64,000 nt of DNA from Sphingopyxis sp. H053 (GTDB lineage Bacteria > Pseudomonadota > Alphaproteobacteria > Sphingomonadales > Sphingomonadaceae). A program made the translations under genes and the position numbers. The stretch covers positions 62,001 to 126,000 of the forward strand of contig NZ_LNRU01000008.1 in assembly GCF_001468225.1 (NCBI RefSeq), given 5' to 3'. Below, piece by piece: positions 1 to 8,196 of this stretch; positions within the stretch are counted from its first letter, which is position 1, and each line of letters opens with the position of its first letter. The notes under the pieces were generated by a model. It was not told the DNA's origin. It saw only the letters and a program-made list of their open reading frames with translations, and searched no databases.

Positions 1-1
1 G

Positions 2-586
2 CTGAAGTGGCTCGACATCCACAACCTGCTCGGCATCGCGGCCACCGCCTGGCTGCTGGTCGTCGGGCTCACCGGCGTCATCAACACGCTCGACGAGCCG
101 CTCTATGACCAGTGGCAGAAGGACCAGCTTGCCGAGCTGACCCGCGAATGGGCGGGTCGCCCCGCCCCCGCACAATTCGGCCTGATCGAAAAGGCGGTCG
201 CCGAGGCGAAAGCGGCGCGGCCCGAACTCAAGCCCGCCTTCGTCAGCTACCCGGGCACGGGTTATAGCGGCGAGCATCATTATGGCGTGTTCATGATCGG
301 CCAATCGCAGCTCGACCAGCGCAACTATCAACCCGTGCTCGTCGACGCCGCGACGTCAAAGCTGACCGGCGTCCCGACCTGGCCGCTCAGCCTCAGCGCC
401 ATGTATCTGTCGCAGCCGCTGCACTTCGGCGACTATGCGGGCCTGCCGCTCAAGATCGTCTGGGCGCTGCTCGATATCATCGCGATCGCCATCCTCGGCA
501 GCGGCATCTATCTCTGGATCGGGCATCGCGGCCAGTCGCTGCAGCGGCGCGTCCACGAAGTCGTCGAAGGCGGAGACGCAATATGA
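2..586 (+). CDS. PepSY-associated TM-helix protein, C-terminal part
   Basis: Open from the left edge in the frame starting at base 2, giving 194 visible residues before the TGA. The fragment opens with a short motif LKWLDIHNLLG followed by a hydrophobic helix, then a periplasmic-like stretch of about 120 residues, then a second hydrophobic helix (around VWALLDIIAIAILGSGIYLWI) and a short basic tail. The pattern of helix, DxHN-type motif, soluble loop and C-terminal helix is that of PepSY_TM/PiuB-like inner-membrane proteins, often found beside TonB receptors and iron-uptake or ferric-reductase functions. The N-terminus lies outside the window. The stop overlaps the next start (ATGA), so the two are probably translationally coupled. 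Role in iron handling is family inference only. Confidence 0.75.
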   Translation: MKWLDIHNLLGIAATAWLLVVGLTGVINTLDEPLYDQWQKDQLAELTREWAGRPAPAQFGLIEKAVAEAKAARPELKPAFVSYPGTGYSGEHHYGVFMIGQSQLDQRNYQPVLVDAATSKLTGVPTWPLSLSAMYLSQPLHFGDYAGLPLKIVWALLDIIAIAILGSGIYLWIGHRGQSLQRRVHEVVEGGDAI

Positions 587-756
587 CCAGGCAGACCGTC
601 CGCCGAACATATGCTTTGCCGCTGCTGATGGCGATTGTCACGATCGCTTCGCTCGTGACGGGCCTGCTGGCGGTCGGCCTCTTCGACATTTTGGCCGTCA
701 TCGCCCTGGCGGCGGTTCCGGGTTACTGCCTGTTACGGCTTTTCGCGCGCAAATAG
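583..756 (+). CDS. small hydrophobic membrane protein (57 aa)
   Basis: ATG at 583 overlaps the TGA of the PepSY-type gene (ATGA), and the frame runs to TAG at 754-756. The product begins with a basic MTRQTVRR head followed by two hydrophobic stretches separated by a short turn, and ends in RLFARK, i.e. a two-helix inner-membrane peptide with both ends likely cytoplasmic. The overlap and absence of its own ribosome-binding region argue that it is the last gene of the PepSY operon. No family is recognised. Small DUF-type partners are frequent behind PepSY membrane proteins, and a stabilising or accessory role is only a guess. Confidence 0.6.
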   Translation: MTRQTVRRTYALPLLMAIVTIASLVTGLLAVGLFDILAVIALAAVPGYCLLRLFARK

Positions 757-942
757 GTCGGCCCCTTTGGGTATGATCTTGCCGTCCTCGAACCGGCCGC
801 TCGGCCTCCAAAAGCCCACATGCCAATATGTTAAGCGCCGGGCCAGGTTGCACCCCGGGGCAGGCGGTCCATCGCGATAACCACTCCGATGATCAGCTTA
901 ACGCTGGCTTAACCATAGTGCAGTGCAGCATGGCGGATTGGC

Positions 943-956
943 CGAGGTTAACCTCG
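943..956. promoter_or_regulatory. 14-bp perfect palindrome upstream of RTX gene
   Basis: CGAGGTTAACCTCG is a perfect palindrome ending 25 bp before the ATG at 982. Its position in the leader or promoter zone suggests an operator. No second copy was noticed in front of the paralogous gene or the exporter, so its relevance is unproven. Confidence 0.35.
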
Positions 957-981
957 TCGTAACAGCAAGGGGTCGTTCGCC

Positions 982-3165
982 ATGCCAAGCCTGTACATCT
1001 CGCCAGCCGGTTCCGGGGACAAAAGTGGCAGCGATATCAATAACGCAGCGTCCATCGGTTCGCTCAACAATATGATCGGAAGGGCGGGACCGGGGGGCGA
1101 GGTGCTGCTGCTGGCCGACCAGGGCGACTATAACGTCACCGGCATCCTCGGCATCACTCGCGGCGGGACGGATGGCCAGTCGGTGGTGGTGCGCGGCGTC
1201 GATTCGGGCGGCAATGCCATGGCCGCGCATTTCACCGGCTCGCGACCGGCCGACTGGCAGGCGGGCGACGCCTCCGGCAACGAGCTGTTCAAGCTCGGGG
1301 CGGGCGCGGACAATCTCATATTCCGCGACCTGCAGATCGACAATGTCGGCACGGCCTTCCGCGTCACCGCCGACCTCGCCAACCTCCATATCGAGGATGT
1401 CGACGCGAACAATGTCCGCCGCTTCTTCGAGGATTATTCCAGCGCGCCTTCGGGCACCGCGACGATCACCGGGCTGACGATCCGCGACGTCGACATACAC
1501 GGCTTCTCGAGGGTCGCGATCCGCGTCCAGTACGACACCAACAATGTGGTGATCGACAATGTCACGGCGGACATGGCCGGGCAGACGGGCGACGATCTGC
1601 CCGCGGGCGTCCATCTCGACGGCACCGTCCACAACGTTACGCTGAGCCGGGTGGTCATGGAGAATATCCAGAGCACCGCCGGCGCCTATTTCAACGGCGA
1701 CGGTTTCGCGAGCGAGCGCGGCGTCCATGACATACGCTTCATCGACACGGTCGCGCGCGGCAACAGCGACGGCGGTTATGACCTCAAGTCGAGCGGCACC
1801 TTGATCGTCCGGGCGCTCAGCGAGGAGAATGGCCGCAACTACCGCCTCTGGGACGAGGCGACGCTGATCGACTCGGTCGGCCTGAACCCGGTGTTGCGCG
1901 GCGGCATCTCCGAGCAGAACCAGCTCTGGCTCGACGACGACGCCGACGTCACCGTGATCGGCGGGCGCTTCGACGATGCCGGATCGCGCACCAAGGTGAT
2001 CTCCTCGCAAGGGCAGCTCACGTTGCGGGGCGTCGAGGTCACCCGGTCCGAACTCTCGACGCTCGCCACGCGCGATTCGCTCCCCGGCCTCGTCGGCATC
2101 GAGACGACCCGCGAAACGCTGACCGTCGATCAGGGCGAGGCCTCGCCCGGCGCGACCGACTATATCGCGCTGCTCCCCCTGCCCGACACCGCCACGGCGG
2201 ATGCGCTGCAAGGCACCGCTGGCGACGACATCTTTCTTGTCGATCACGCCGACGACCGGATCGCCGAGGCCGCCGACGCCGGGTTCGACCGGGTCGAGAC
2301 GACGCTGGACAGCTACACGCTCGCCGGCAATATCGAGGCACTGATCCGTCGCGGCGGCGGCGATTTCACGGGCAATGGCAACGCACTCGCCAACGCGGTG
2401 ATCGGCGGCGCGGGCAGCGACACGCTGGGCGGACTCGGTGGCGGCGACGACATCGCCGGCAATTCGGGCGACGATACGCTCGTGGGCGGCAATGGCGAGG
2501 ATCTGCTCCGGGGCCAGTCGGGTGCCGATATGCTGATCGGCGGCTGGCAGTCGGACACGCTCTTCGGCGGCACGGGCGCGGACCGGCTGGTCGGCGACCA
2601 GGAATGGCTGAGCAGCCAGGGCGCCAACGACCGGCTCGACGGCGGCGACGATGCCGACCTGCTGATCGGCGATGCGACCAATGTCTATGGTAGCGGCAGG
2701 GGCGGCAACGACCGGCTGACCGGCGGCGCGGGCAACGACATCCTGATCGGCGACGGCGACGTGATGACGGACAGCGCCAGGGGCGGCGCCGACACGCTGG
2801 AGGGCGGCGACGGCAATGACTGGCTCTATGGCGACGGCCGCGAGACGACCGCGGCGGTCGCCGGCGGCGCCGACAAGCTCTATGGCGGCGACGGCCCCGA
2901 TCACCTGATCGGCGGCGGCGGCAACGACCTGCTTGCGGGCGGCGCGGGCGCCGACTGGTTCGTTTTCGCGCCGGGCTCGGGCGCCGACGAGATCAGCGAT
3001 TTCGCCTCGGGCGCAGACTATATCGACCTCAGCGCTTTCGACATCGCGTATGAGCAACTTAGGTTCACCACGAGCGCGGATGGGACCCGCATCACCATGG
3101 GCACCGACAGCATCTTCGTCCGCGGCGCGCAGGGGTTGTCGCCCAATGATTTCGTCTTTGGCTGA
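982..3165 (+). CDS. right-handed beta-helix / RTX calcium-binding protein, putative T1SS substrate
   Basis: 727 aa, starting MPSLYISPAGSGDK after an AAGGGG motif. There is no Sec signal. Residues about 40-370 form a repetitive beta-strand pattern typical of right-handed parallel beta-helix enzymes, with the polar segment NGDGFASERGVHDIRF followed by GNSDGGYDLKS. Residues about 405-660 contain many GGxGxDxLxGG nonapeptides (RTX, calcium-binding beta-roll). The last about 65 residues (FVFAPGSGADEISDF ... NDFVFG) match the C-terminal secretion-signal region of RTX proteins. Beta-helix plus RTX architecture resembles secreted alginate epimerases and polysaccharide lyases, so an uronate-polymer-modifying enzyme is plausible but no catalytic residues are assigned. 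It is tail-to-tail with a larger paralogue and near the HlyB/HlyD genes that probably export it. Confidence 0.82.
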   Translation: MPSLYISPAGSGDKSGSDINNAASIGSLNNMIGRAGPGGEVLLLADQGDYNVTGILGITRGGTDGQSVVVRGVDSGGNAMAAHFTGSRPADWQAGDASGNELFKLGAGADNLIFRDLQIDNVGTAFRVTADLANLHIEDVDANNVRRFFEDYSSAPSGTATITGLTIRDVDIHGFSRVAIRVQYDTNNVVIDNVTADMAGQTGDDLPAGVHLDGTVHNVTLSRVVMENIQSTAGAYFNGDGFASERGVHDIRFIDTVARGNSDGGYDLKSSGTLIVRALSEENGRNYRLWDEATLIDSVGLNPVLRGGISEQNQLWLDDDADVTVIGGRFDDAGSRTKVISSQGQLTLRGVEVTRSELSTLATRDSLPGLVGIETTRETLTVDQGEASPGATDYIALLPLPDTATADALQGTAGDDIFLVDHADDRIAEAADAGFDRVETTLDSYTLAGNIEALIRRGGGDFTGNGNALANAVIGGAGSDTLGGLGGGDDIAGNSGDDTLVGGNGEDLLRGQSGADMLIGGWQSDTLFGGTGADRLVGDQEWLSSQGANDRLDGGDDADLLIGDATNVYGSGRGGNDRLTGGAGNDILIGDGDVMTDSARGGADTLEGGDGNDWLYGDGRETTAAVAGGADKLYGGDGPDHLIGGGGNDLLAGGAGADWFVFAPGSGADEISDFASGADYIDLSAFDIAYEQLRFTTSADGTRITMGTDSIFVRGAQGLSPNDFVFG

Positions 3166-3185
3166 CGCGTACGTCAGCCAAAGAC
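3154..3185. terminator. bidirectional hairpin formed by the two convergent RTX gene ends
   Basis: Arms GTCTTTGGCTGACG (3154-3167) and CGTCAGCCAAAGAC (3172-3185) are perfectly complementary around the loop CGTA. Both stop codons (TGA at 3163-3165 on plus, 3174-3176 on minus) lie inside the arms. The symmetry arises because both genes end in the same codons for VFG-stop, so paralogous ends face each other across 8 bp. It could terminate both transcripts. Confidence 0.6.
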
Positions 3186-6100
3186 AAAGTCCGCCTGATC
3201 GAGCGCGCCGACGCCGCGCACGAAGATCGTATCGGTGGCGCTCAGTTGGATCGTCACCCCCGCGCTGCTGGTGGTGAAGCGCAGCGCCTCATAGGCGATG
3301 TCGAAAGCGCTGAGGTCGATCCGGTCGGCCTCGGCGCCGCCACGCGTGAAATCGGTGATCTCGTCGGCGCCCGACCCGACCGCGAAGACGAAGCGGTCGC
3401 CCCCGCCGCCGCCGGTCAGCTTGTCCGCGCCCCCGCGCGCGCCAGCCGCCATGGTCACCGCGTCGCCGTACAATATGTCGTCGCCGAGCCCGCCGATCAG
3501 CGTGTCCGCGCCGCCGACGCCGCTCGCGGTCATGCTCATCCCGTCGCCGACCAGCATGTCGTCGCCATCGCCGCCATCCAGCGTGTCCCTGGCGGCGAGC
3601 GACGAGACCCATTCGGCATCACCGACCAGAAGATCGTTGCCAGCGCCGCCATATAGCCGGTCGGTCTGCGAGCCGCCGTACAGCGTGTCGTCGCCGTCTT
3701 CGCCCGAGAGCATATCCTCGTTCTTGCCGCCATCGAGCCGGTCGGCGCCGACGCCACCGCGCAGCGTGTCGTTGCCGTCGTCGCCGGAAAGCGCGTCGTC
3801 GCCTTCGCCGCCGGTCAGTATATTGGCCCCGGCGCTGCCGAGCAGCACATCGGCGAAGGCCGAGCCCTGCGCATTCTCGATACTCACCAGCCGGTCACCC
3901 ATGGCATCGCCGCCGGTCGCGGTCTGGGCGCGCAGGTTGACCAGCACGCCGCCGAGCGAGCCCGCATATTCCGCGGTGTCCGATCCCGCGCCGCCGTCGA
4001 GCAGATCGCCGCCCGCGCCGCCGCGCAGCACGTCCGCGCCGTCGCCGCCGGCCAGCCGATCCTCGCCGCCGCTGCCAACGACGAAATTGTCGAGCGCGTT
4101 GCCGGTCATCGTCGCGCCGATCGTCCCGGTATAGACCAGCTCCTCGACATTGGCGCCGAGCGTGTAGCTGGTCGCGGCGGTGCGGATGCGGTCGCGTCCC
4201 TCGCCCGCCGCCTCGATCACCTGATCGCCGGCCTCAAAGACGACATAGAGGTCGTTGCCGGTGCTGCCGCGCAACACATCGTTGCCGCCGCCGCCATCGA
4301 GCTGGTCATCGCCTGCTCCGCCGAACAGCAGGTCGTCGCCGCCGCGCCCATAGAGGATATCGCCGAGCAGCGGATCGTCCCCGCCGGTGATGCTGTCGGA
4401 ATAGTTGGAGCCGATCACGGTCTCGATGCCGACCAGCCGGTCGCCTTCGGCCTCGCCGCCGCGATTGACGTTGGTGACAAGGTTCACGGTGATCGCAGCG
4501 GATTTGGTGTAGTCGACCTGGTCGCGTCCCGCCCCGCCGTCGAGCAAGTCCGCCCCCGCGCCGCCCACCAGCTTGTCGTCGCCGTCGAGCCCGTAGAGCG
4601 CGTCAGCCAGCGCCTTGCCGTAGAGGCTGTTATCGAGCGCATTGCCGGTGCCGGTAAAGCCGCCGGTGCCGGTATAGCTGAGATCCTCGACCCCATCGGC
4701 GAGCGTCAGCGAGGACAGGCCCGTGCGCACGATATCGAGTCCGCCGCCGACCGTCTCGGTCACCTGGTCGCCCGCATTATCGACCACATAGCTATCGTCG
4801 CCCTCGCCGCCGTTCATCGCATCCGCGCCCGCGCCGCCGTCGAGTATGTCGTTGCCCGCGCCACCGTCGATCCGGTTGGCGTTCGCATCGCCCGTCAGCG
4901 TGTCGGCGAAGGCGCTGCCCACCACCGCCTCGATCCCCGACAGACCGTCGCCCTGTGCATCGCCGCCCGACACGGCGCCGGTGGTGAGGTTGACCTTCAC
5001 GCCCACGGCGCTGTCTGAATAGACCACAGTGTCGAACCCGCCCGCACCGTCGATGCGGTCACCGCCCGCGCCGCCGGCGAGGATCTGATCGCCGCCATCG
5101 CCGATGATCGTATCGGCGAAGCCCGTGCCGATGAAATGCTCGATCCCGTCGAACCGGTCGCCTTCGGCATCGTCGCCGCTGCTCGCGCCGGTCTGGAGGT
5201 TGATCGAGATGGCACCCGAATTGGCGCTGTAGTCGACCGTATCGATACCGTCCCCACCGATCAGCACATCGGCGCCCGCGCCGCCTTGGAGCAGATCATC
5301 ACCGCCGCGCCCTTCGAGCCGGTCCGCGCCTGCGCCGCCGTACAACGTCTCGTCAGCCCCCACCCCGGCCAGCGCATCGTCGAACGCCGAGCCGACCAGC
5401 GCCTCGATGCTCATCAGCCGGTCGCCCGCGGCATCGCCGGTGCCGCCCTGCACCGACAGCGCCAGATCGACCTGCACCGCCGCCGCCGAGCCCGAATAGT
5501 CGGCGGTATCGAGGCCGTCGCGCCCATTGATCAGGTCCGCGCCCTTGCCGCCGGCCAGCAGATTGTCGCCAGCATCGCCGTTCAGCGCATCGCCGAACGC
5601 CGAGCCGATCAGGCCCTCGATCGCGACGAGGCTCACCCCGCCCGAAGCGGTGCCCGCCGCAAGATCCGCCGTCGCCATGCTCGCGCTGGTCGAAAAGTCC
5701 GCAACGTCAGTGCCCGCGCCGCCGTCGAGCCGGTCCGCCCCGTCCTTGCCGGCCAGCCGGTCGTCGCCGTCGCCGCCCGACAGCGCATTGGCCGTGCTAT
5801 CGCCGACCAGCACGTCGCCAAAGCCCGAACCGACCAGATTCTCGATCCCAGCCAGCACATCGCCCTCGGCATCGCCGCCGCTACCGGTGCCGCCCAGCAC
5901 CGCATTCACCGCCGCTGCGCTTGCTGAATAATCGGCGGTGTCGATCCCGGCGCCGCCGGTCAGCCGGTCCGCACCCGCGCCGCCGACCAGCGCATTGGCG
6001 AAGCCGTCGCCGGTCAGCACGTCGGCGAAACCCGAGCCGATCAGCCGCTCGACCCCCTGGAGCCGGTCGCCTGCCGCATCGCCGCCAATCCCGATGCCGG

Positions 6101-7985
6101 CGACGAGGTCGACCGTGACCGCGCCGCCGCTGCCCGAATAATCCGCGCTATCGAAACCGGCGCCGCCGATCAGCGTGTCGGCACCTGCGCCGCCGACCAG
6201 CAGATCGTCGCCGCCGCGCCCATCGATCCGGTCGTCGCCCGCGCCGCCGCCGATCCAGTCCGCGCCGTCATTGCCCGACAGCGTATCGGCAAAGGCCGAG
6301 CCTTCGACGCCCTCGATCTTGACCAGCCGATCGCCAGCCGCTTCACCGCCGCTTGCCGCGCCATTGGCGAGATCGACGACCACCGCCGCGCTGCTGCTGC
6401 CATAATCGACCCGATCGATCCCGGCGCCGCCGTCGAGCAGGTCCGCGCCCGAACCGCCATCGAGCATGTCATCGCCGGCACCGCCCGAAAGCGCGTCGTC
6501 GCCCGCACCGCCGAACAGCCGGTTCGCGGCCGCGTCGCCCGCGAGCACATCGGCAAAGGCCGAGCCCTCGACATCCTCGAACCCGTCGAACAGATCGCCC
6601 GCGGCATCGCCGCCACTGGCGGAGAGCCGCATCAGATCGACCTGCACCGCAGCATCGCTGCCTGCGTAACTGAGCATATCGCGCCCGGCGCCGCCGACCA
6701 ATATGTCCGCACCCGAACCGCCGGCCAGCATATCGTCGCCGGCATTGCCGACCAGCATGTCGCTGCCCGCGCCGCCGATCAGCGCATCGGCGCCCGCGGT
6801 GCCGCCGATCAGGTCGTCGCCCGCGGTCCCCGCCGCGACCACCACGCGCTGCCCGTCCAGGGTCAGCACCGATCCCGTGCCCTTCTTCAATGTCACCGTG
6901 CCCGCACCGGTGGCGAGGCCATAGTCGCGCACCGTCAGCAAGCCGTTCCTCTCGGCGAGGTTGAACAAAGTCGGCGAGCCAGGGTCGGAGAAGAGCGCCC
7001 CGTCGATCGTCGCGCTCGCGCCCTCGGCCAGCCAGATATGCTCGCGATTCCCTCCAGCGAGCGGCGCGCCAGCGTCGAGGCTGACGATGTTGCTGAGCTC
7101 AGCGCCCGTGCCCCACAGCCGGATGTTGCGGCCATTGCCCGAGACGATCGCGCCGTCGACCACGATATTGTCGCTCTTCAAATCGAGCCCGCCATCGCTG
7201 TTGCCGGTGGCGATCACATCGCGCAGCGTGATGTTATAGGTGCCGCGTTCGGTCGCGAAACCGTCGCCGTTGCGATAGTCGTTCACCGTGTCGAGCGCGT
7301 TGCGCATGGCGACGCGATCGATCGTCACATCGTGCGCGGTGCCGGTGATGTGAACGCCGATCGCGAAATTGTCGCCATCCTGGAACTGGCTGTCGCCGCG
7401 CACATCCTCGATCAGCACGTTGCTGCTGTCATACTGGACGCGGATCGCGCCCTTGGAATAACCATCGACGGCGACGTCACGGATCGTCAGGCCGGTGATC
7501 GTCGCGCTGGCGTTGGCCCCCGAGACCATATTGTCGAAGAAGCGCGAAACGTTCGCGGCGTCGACATGCTCGACCGTGAGGTTGCGCACGTCCGCGCCGA
7601 CACGAAAGGCCGTGCCGACATTCTCGAAGGCAAGGTCGCTGAAGCGCAGATTGTTCGCGCCGCCGAGCAGCCGAAAGACCTCCTCGCCCGGGGGACTGGC
7701 CGGATCGAACGGTGCAGTCCTGGTGCCGGCGATCGTCGCCGCCATCGCATTGCCCGCGCCATCGACCCCGCGGATCGTCACCGGCGCGCTCGCCGTCCCG
7801 CCCGCGACGATCGCCAGCGCCCCGGTCGGCGCGGTATAGGCCCCCTGGTCGGCGAGCAGCAGCACCTGCCCACCCGGTCCCGCCGCCGCGATCAGCTGCG
7901 GCAGGTCCTTCAGCGTCGCGGCGTTCGCGGCGCTCGAGCCGTCGCCCGAACCGCTGCCGGTCGGCGAGATGTAGAGGGTCGGCAT
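3174..7985 (-). CDS. giant beta-helix / RTX repeat protein, putative T1SS substrate
   Basis: 1603 aa from the ATG at 7985 (MPTLYISPTGSGSG). This start is preferred over an upstream one at 8078 because it aligns with the start of the 727-aa paralogue. Residues about 40-370 repeat the beta-helix domain of that paralogue, including NGDGFATERG and NSDGGLDLKS. The middle is a long array of RTX nonapeptides interrupted by ten modules of the form DYSGSAAAVxVDL ... SGGDAAGDRL ... IExLxGSxFAD, plus two segments of the type SYVVDNAGDQV ... TGTGNALDN. The C-terminus (GSGADEITDF ... ADFVFG) matches the paralogue's secretion-signal region. It is therefore probably exported in a calcium-folding, type I manner. 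Whether the beta-helix is catalytic (epimerase or lyase on a polyuronide) or adhesive cannot be settled from sequence alone. It is divergent from the exporter genes. Confidence 0.85.
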   Translation of the reverse strand: MPTLYISPTGSGSGDGSSAANAATLKDLPQLIAAAGPGGQVLLLADQGAYTAPTGALAIVAGGTASAPVTIRGVDGAGNAMAATIAGTRTAPFDPASPPGEEVFRLLGGANNLRFSDLAFENVGTAFRVGADVRNLTVEHVDAANVSRFFDNMVSGANASATITGLTIRDVAVDGYSKGAIRVQYDSSNVLIEDVRGDSQFQDGDNFAIGVHITGTAHDVTIDRVAMRNALDTVNDYRNGDGFATERGTYNITLRDVIATGNSDGGLDLKSDNIVVDGAIVSGNGRNIRLWGTGAELSNIVSLDAGAPLAGGNREHIWLAEGASATIDGALFSDPGSPTLFNLAERNGLLTVRDYGLATGAGTVTLKKGTGSVLTLDGQRVVVAAGTAGDDLIGGTAGADALIGGAGSDMLVGNAGDDMLAGGSGADILVGGAGRDMLSYAGSDAAVQVDLMRLSASGGDAAGDLFDGFEDVEGSAFADVLAGDAAANRLFGGAGDDALSGGAGDDMLDGGSGADLLDGGAGIDRVDYGSSSAAVVVDLANGAASGGEAAGDRLVKIEGVEGSAFADTLSGNDGADWIGGGAGDDRIDGRGGDDLLVGGAGADTLIGGAGFDSADYSGSGGAVTVDLVAGIGIGGDAAGDRLQGVERLIGSGFADVLTGDGFANALVGGAGADRLTGGAGIDTADYSASAAAVNAVLGGTGSGGDAEGDVLAGIENLVGSGFGDVLVGDSTANALSGGDGDDRLAGKDGADRLDGGAGTDVADFSTSASMATADLAAGTASGGVSLVAIEGLIGSAFGDALNGDAGDNLLAGGKGADLINGRDGLDTADYSGSAAAVQVDLALSVQGGTGDAAGDRLMSIEALVGSAFDDALAGVGADETLYGGAGADRLEGRGGDDLLQGGAGADVLIGGDGIDTVDYSANSGAISINLQTGASSGDDAEGDRFDGIEHFIGTGFADTIIGDGGDQILAGGAGGDRIDGAGGFDTVVYSDSAVGVKVNLTTGAVSGGDAQGDGLSGIEAVVGSAFADTLTGDANANRIDGGAGNDILDGGAGADAMNGGEGDDSYVVDNAGDQVTETVGGGLDIVRTGLSSLTLADGVEDLSYTGTGGFTGTGNALDNSLYGKALADALYGLDGDDKLVGGAGADLLDGGAGRDQVDYTKSAAITVNLVTNVNRGGEAEGDRLVGIETVIGSNYSDSITGGDDPLLGDILYGRGGDDLLFGGAGDDQLDGGGGNDVLRGSTGNDLYVVFEAGDQVIEAAGEGRDRIRTAATSYTLGANVEELVYTGTIGATMTGNALDNFVVGSGGEDRLAGGDGADVLRGGAGGDLLDGGAGSDTAEYAGSLGGVLVNLRAQTATGGDAMGDRLVSIENAQGSAFADVLLGSAGANILTGGEGDDALSGDDGNDTLRGGVGADRLDGGKNEDMLSGEDGDDTLYGGSQTDRLYGGAGNDLLVGDAEWVSSLAARDTLDGGDGDDMLVGDGMSMTASGVGGADTLIGGLGDDILYGDAVTMAAGARGGADKLTGGGGGDRFVFAVGSGADEITDFTRGGAEADRIDLSAFDIAYEALRFTTSSAGVTIQLSATDTIFVRGVGALDQADFVFG

Positions 7986-8196
7986 GGCAAGGTTCCCGTC
8001 ATAAGCCTGAAAAGACACCCCCCGCGCAATCGCGACCAAACAGCCCGCGACGGCACCCGGGTCAACCATATGCTGCATCTGCGAACGCCGAATCGCCCCT
8101 TTGCTCCGACGACCGGAGCCACCGCGCCTTCGCTCTCCAGACTTTGGCCGCTACCAAGGTTCGCGCCGGACGCTTCACGTTGCCGCACCCCGCAGA

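Noticed and set aside
898..3057. 719-codon open frame antisense to the small RTX gene
   Set aside because: It is a mirror product of repetitive, high-G+C coding DNA. The encoded protein is compositionally odd (Ala/Val/Arg repeats) and has no domain or start signals, while the plus strand encodes a coherent RTX protein.
2400..7000. possible CRISPR or DNA tandem-repeat array
   Set aside because: The repeats are protein-level RTX nonapeptides and linked modules. Spacing and sequence vary at the DNA level, and there are no cas genes.
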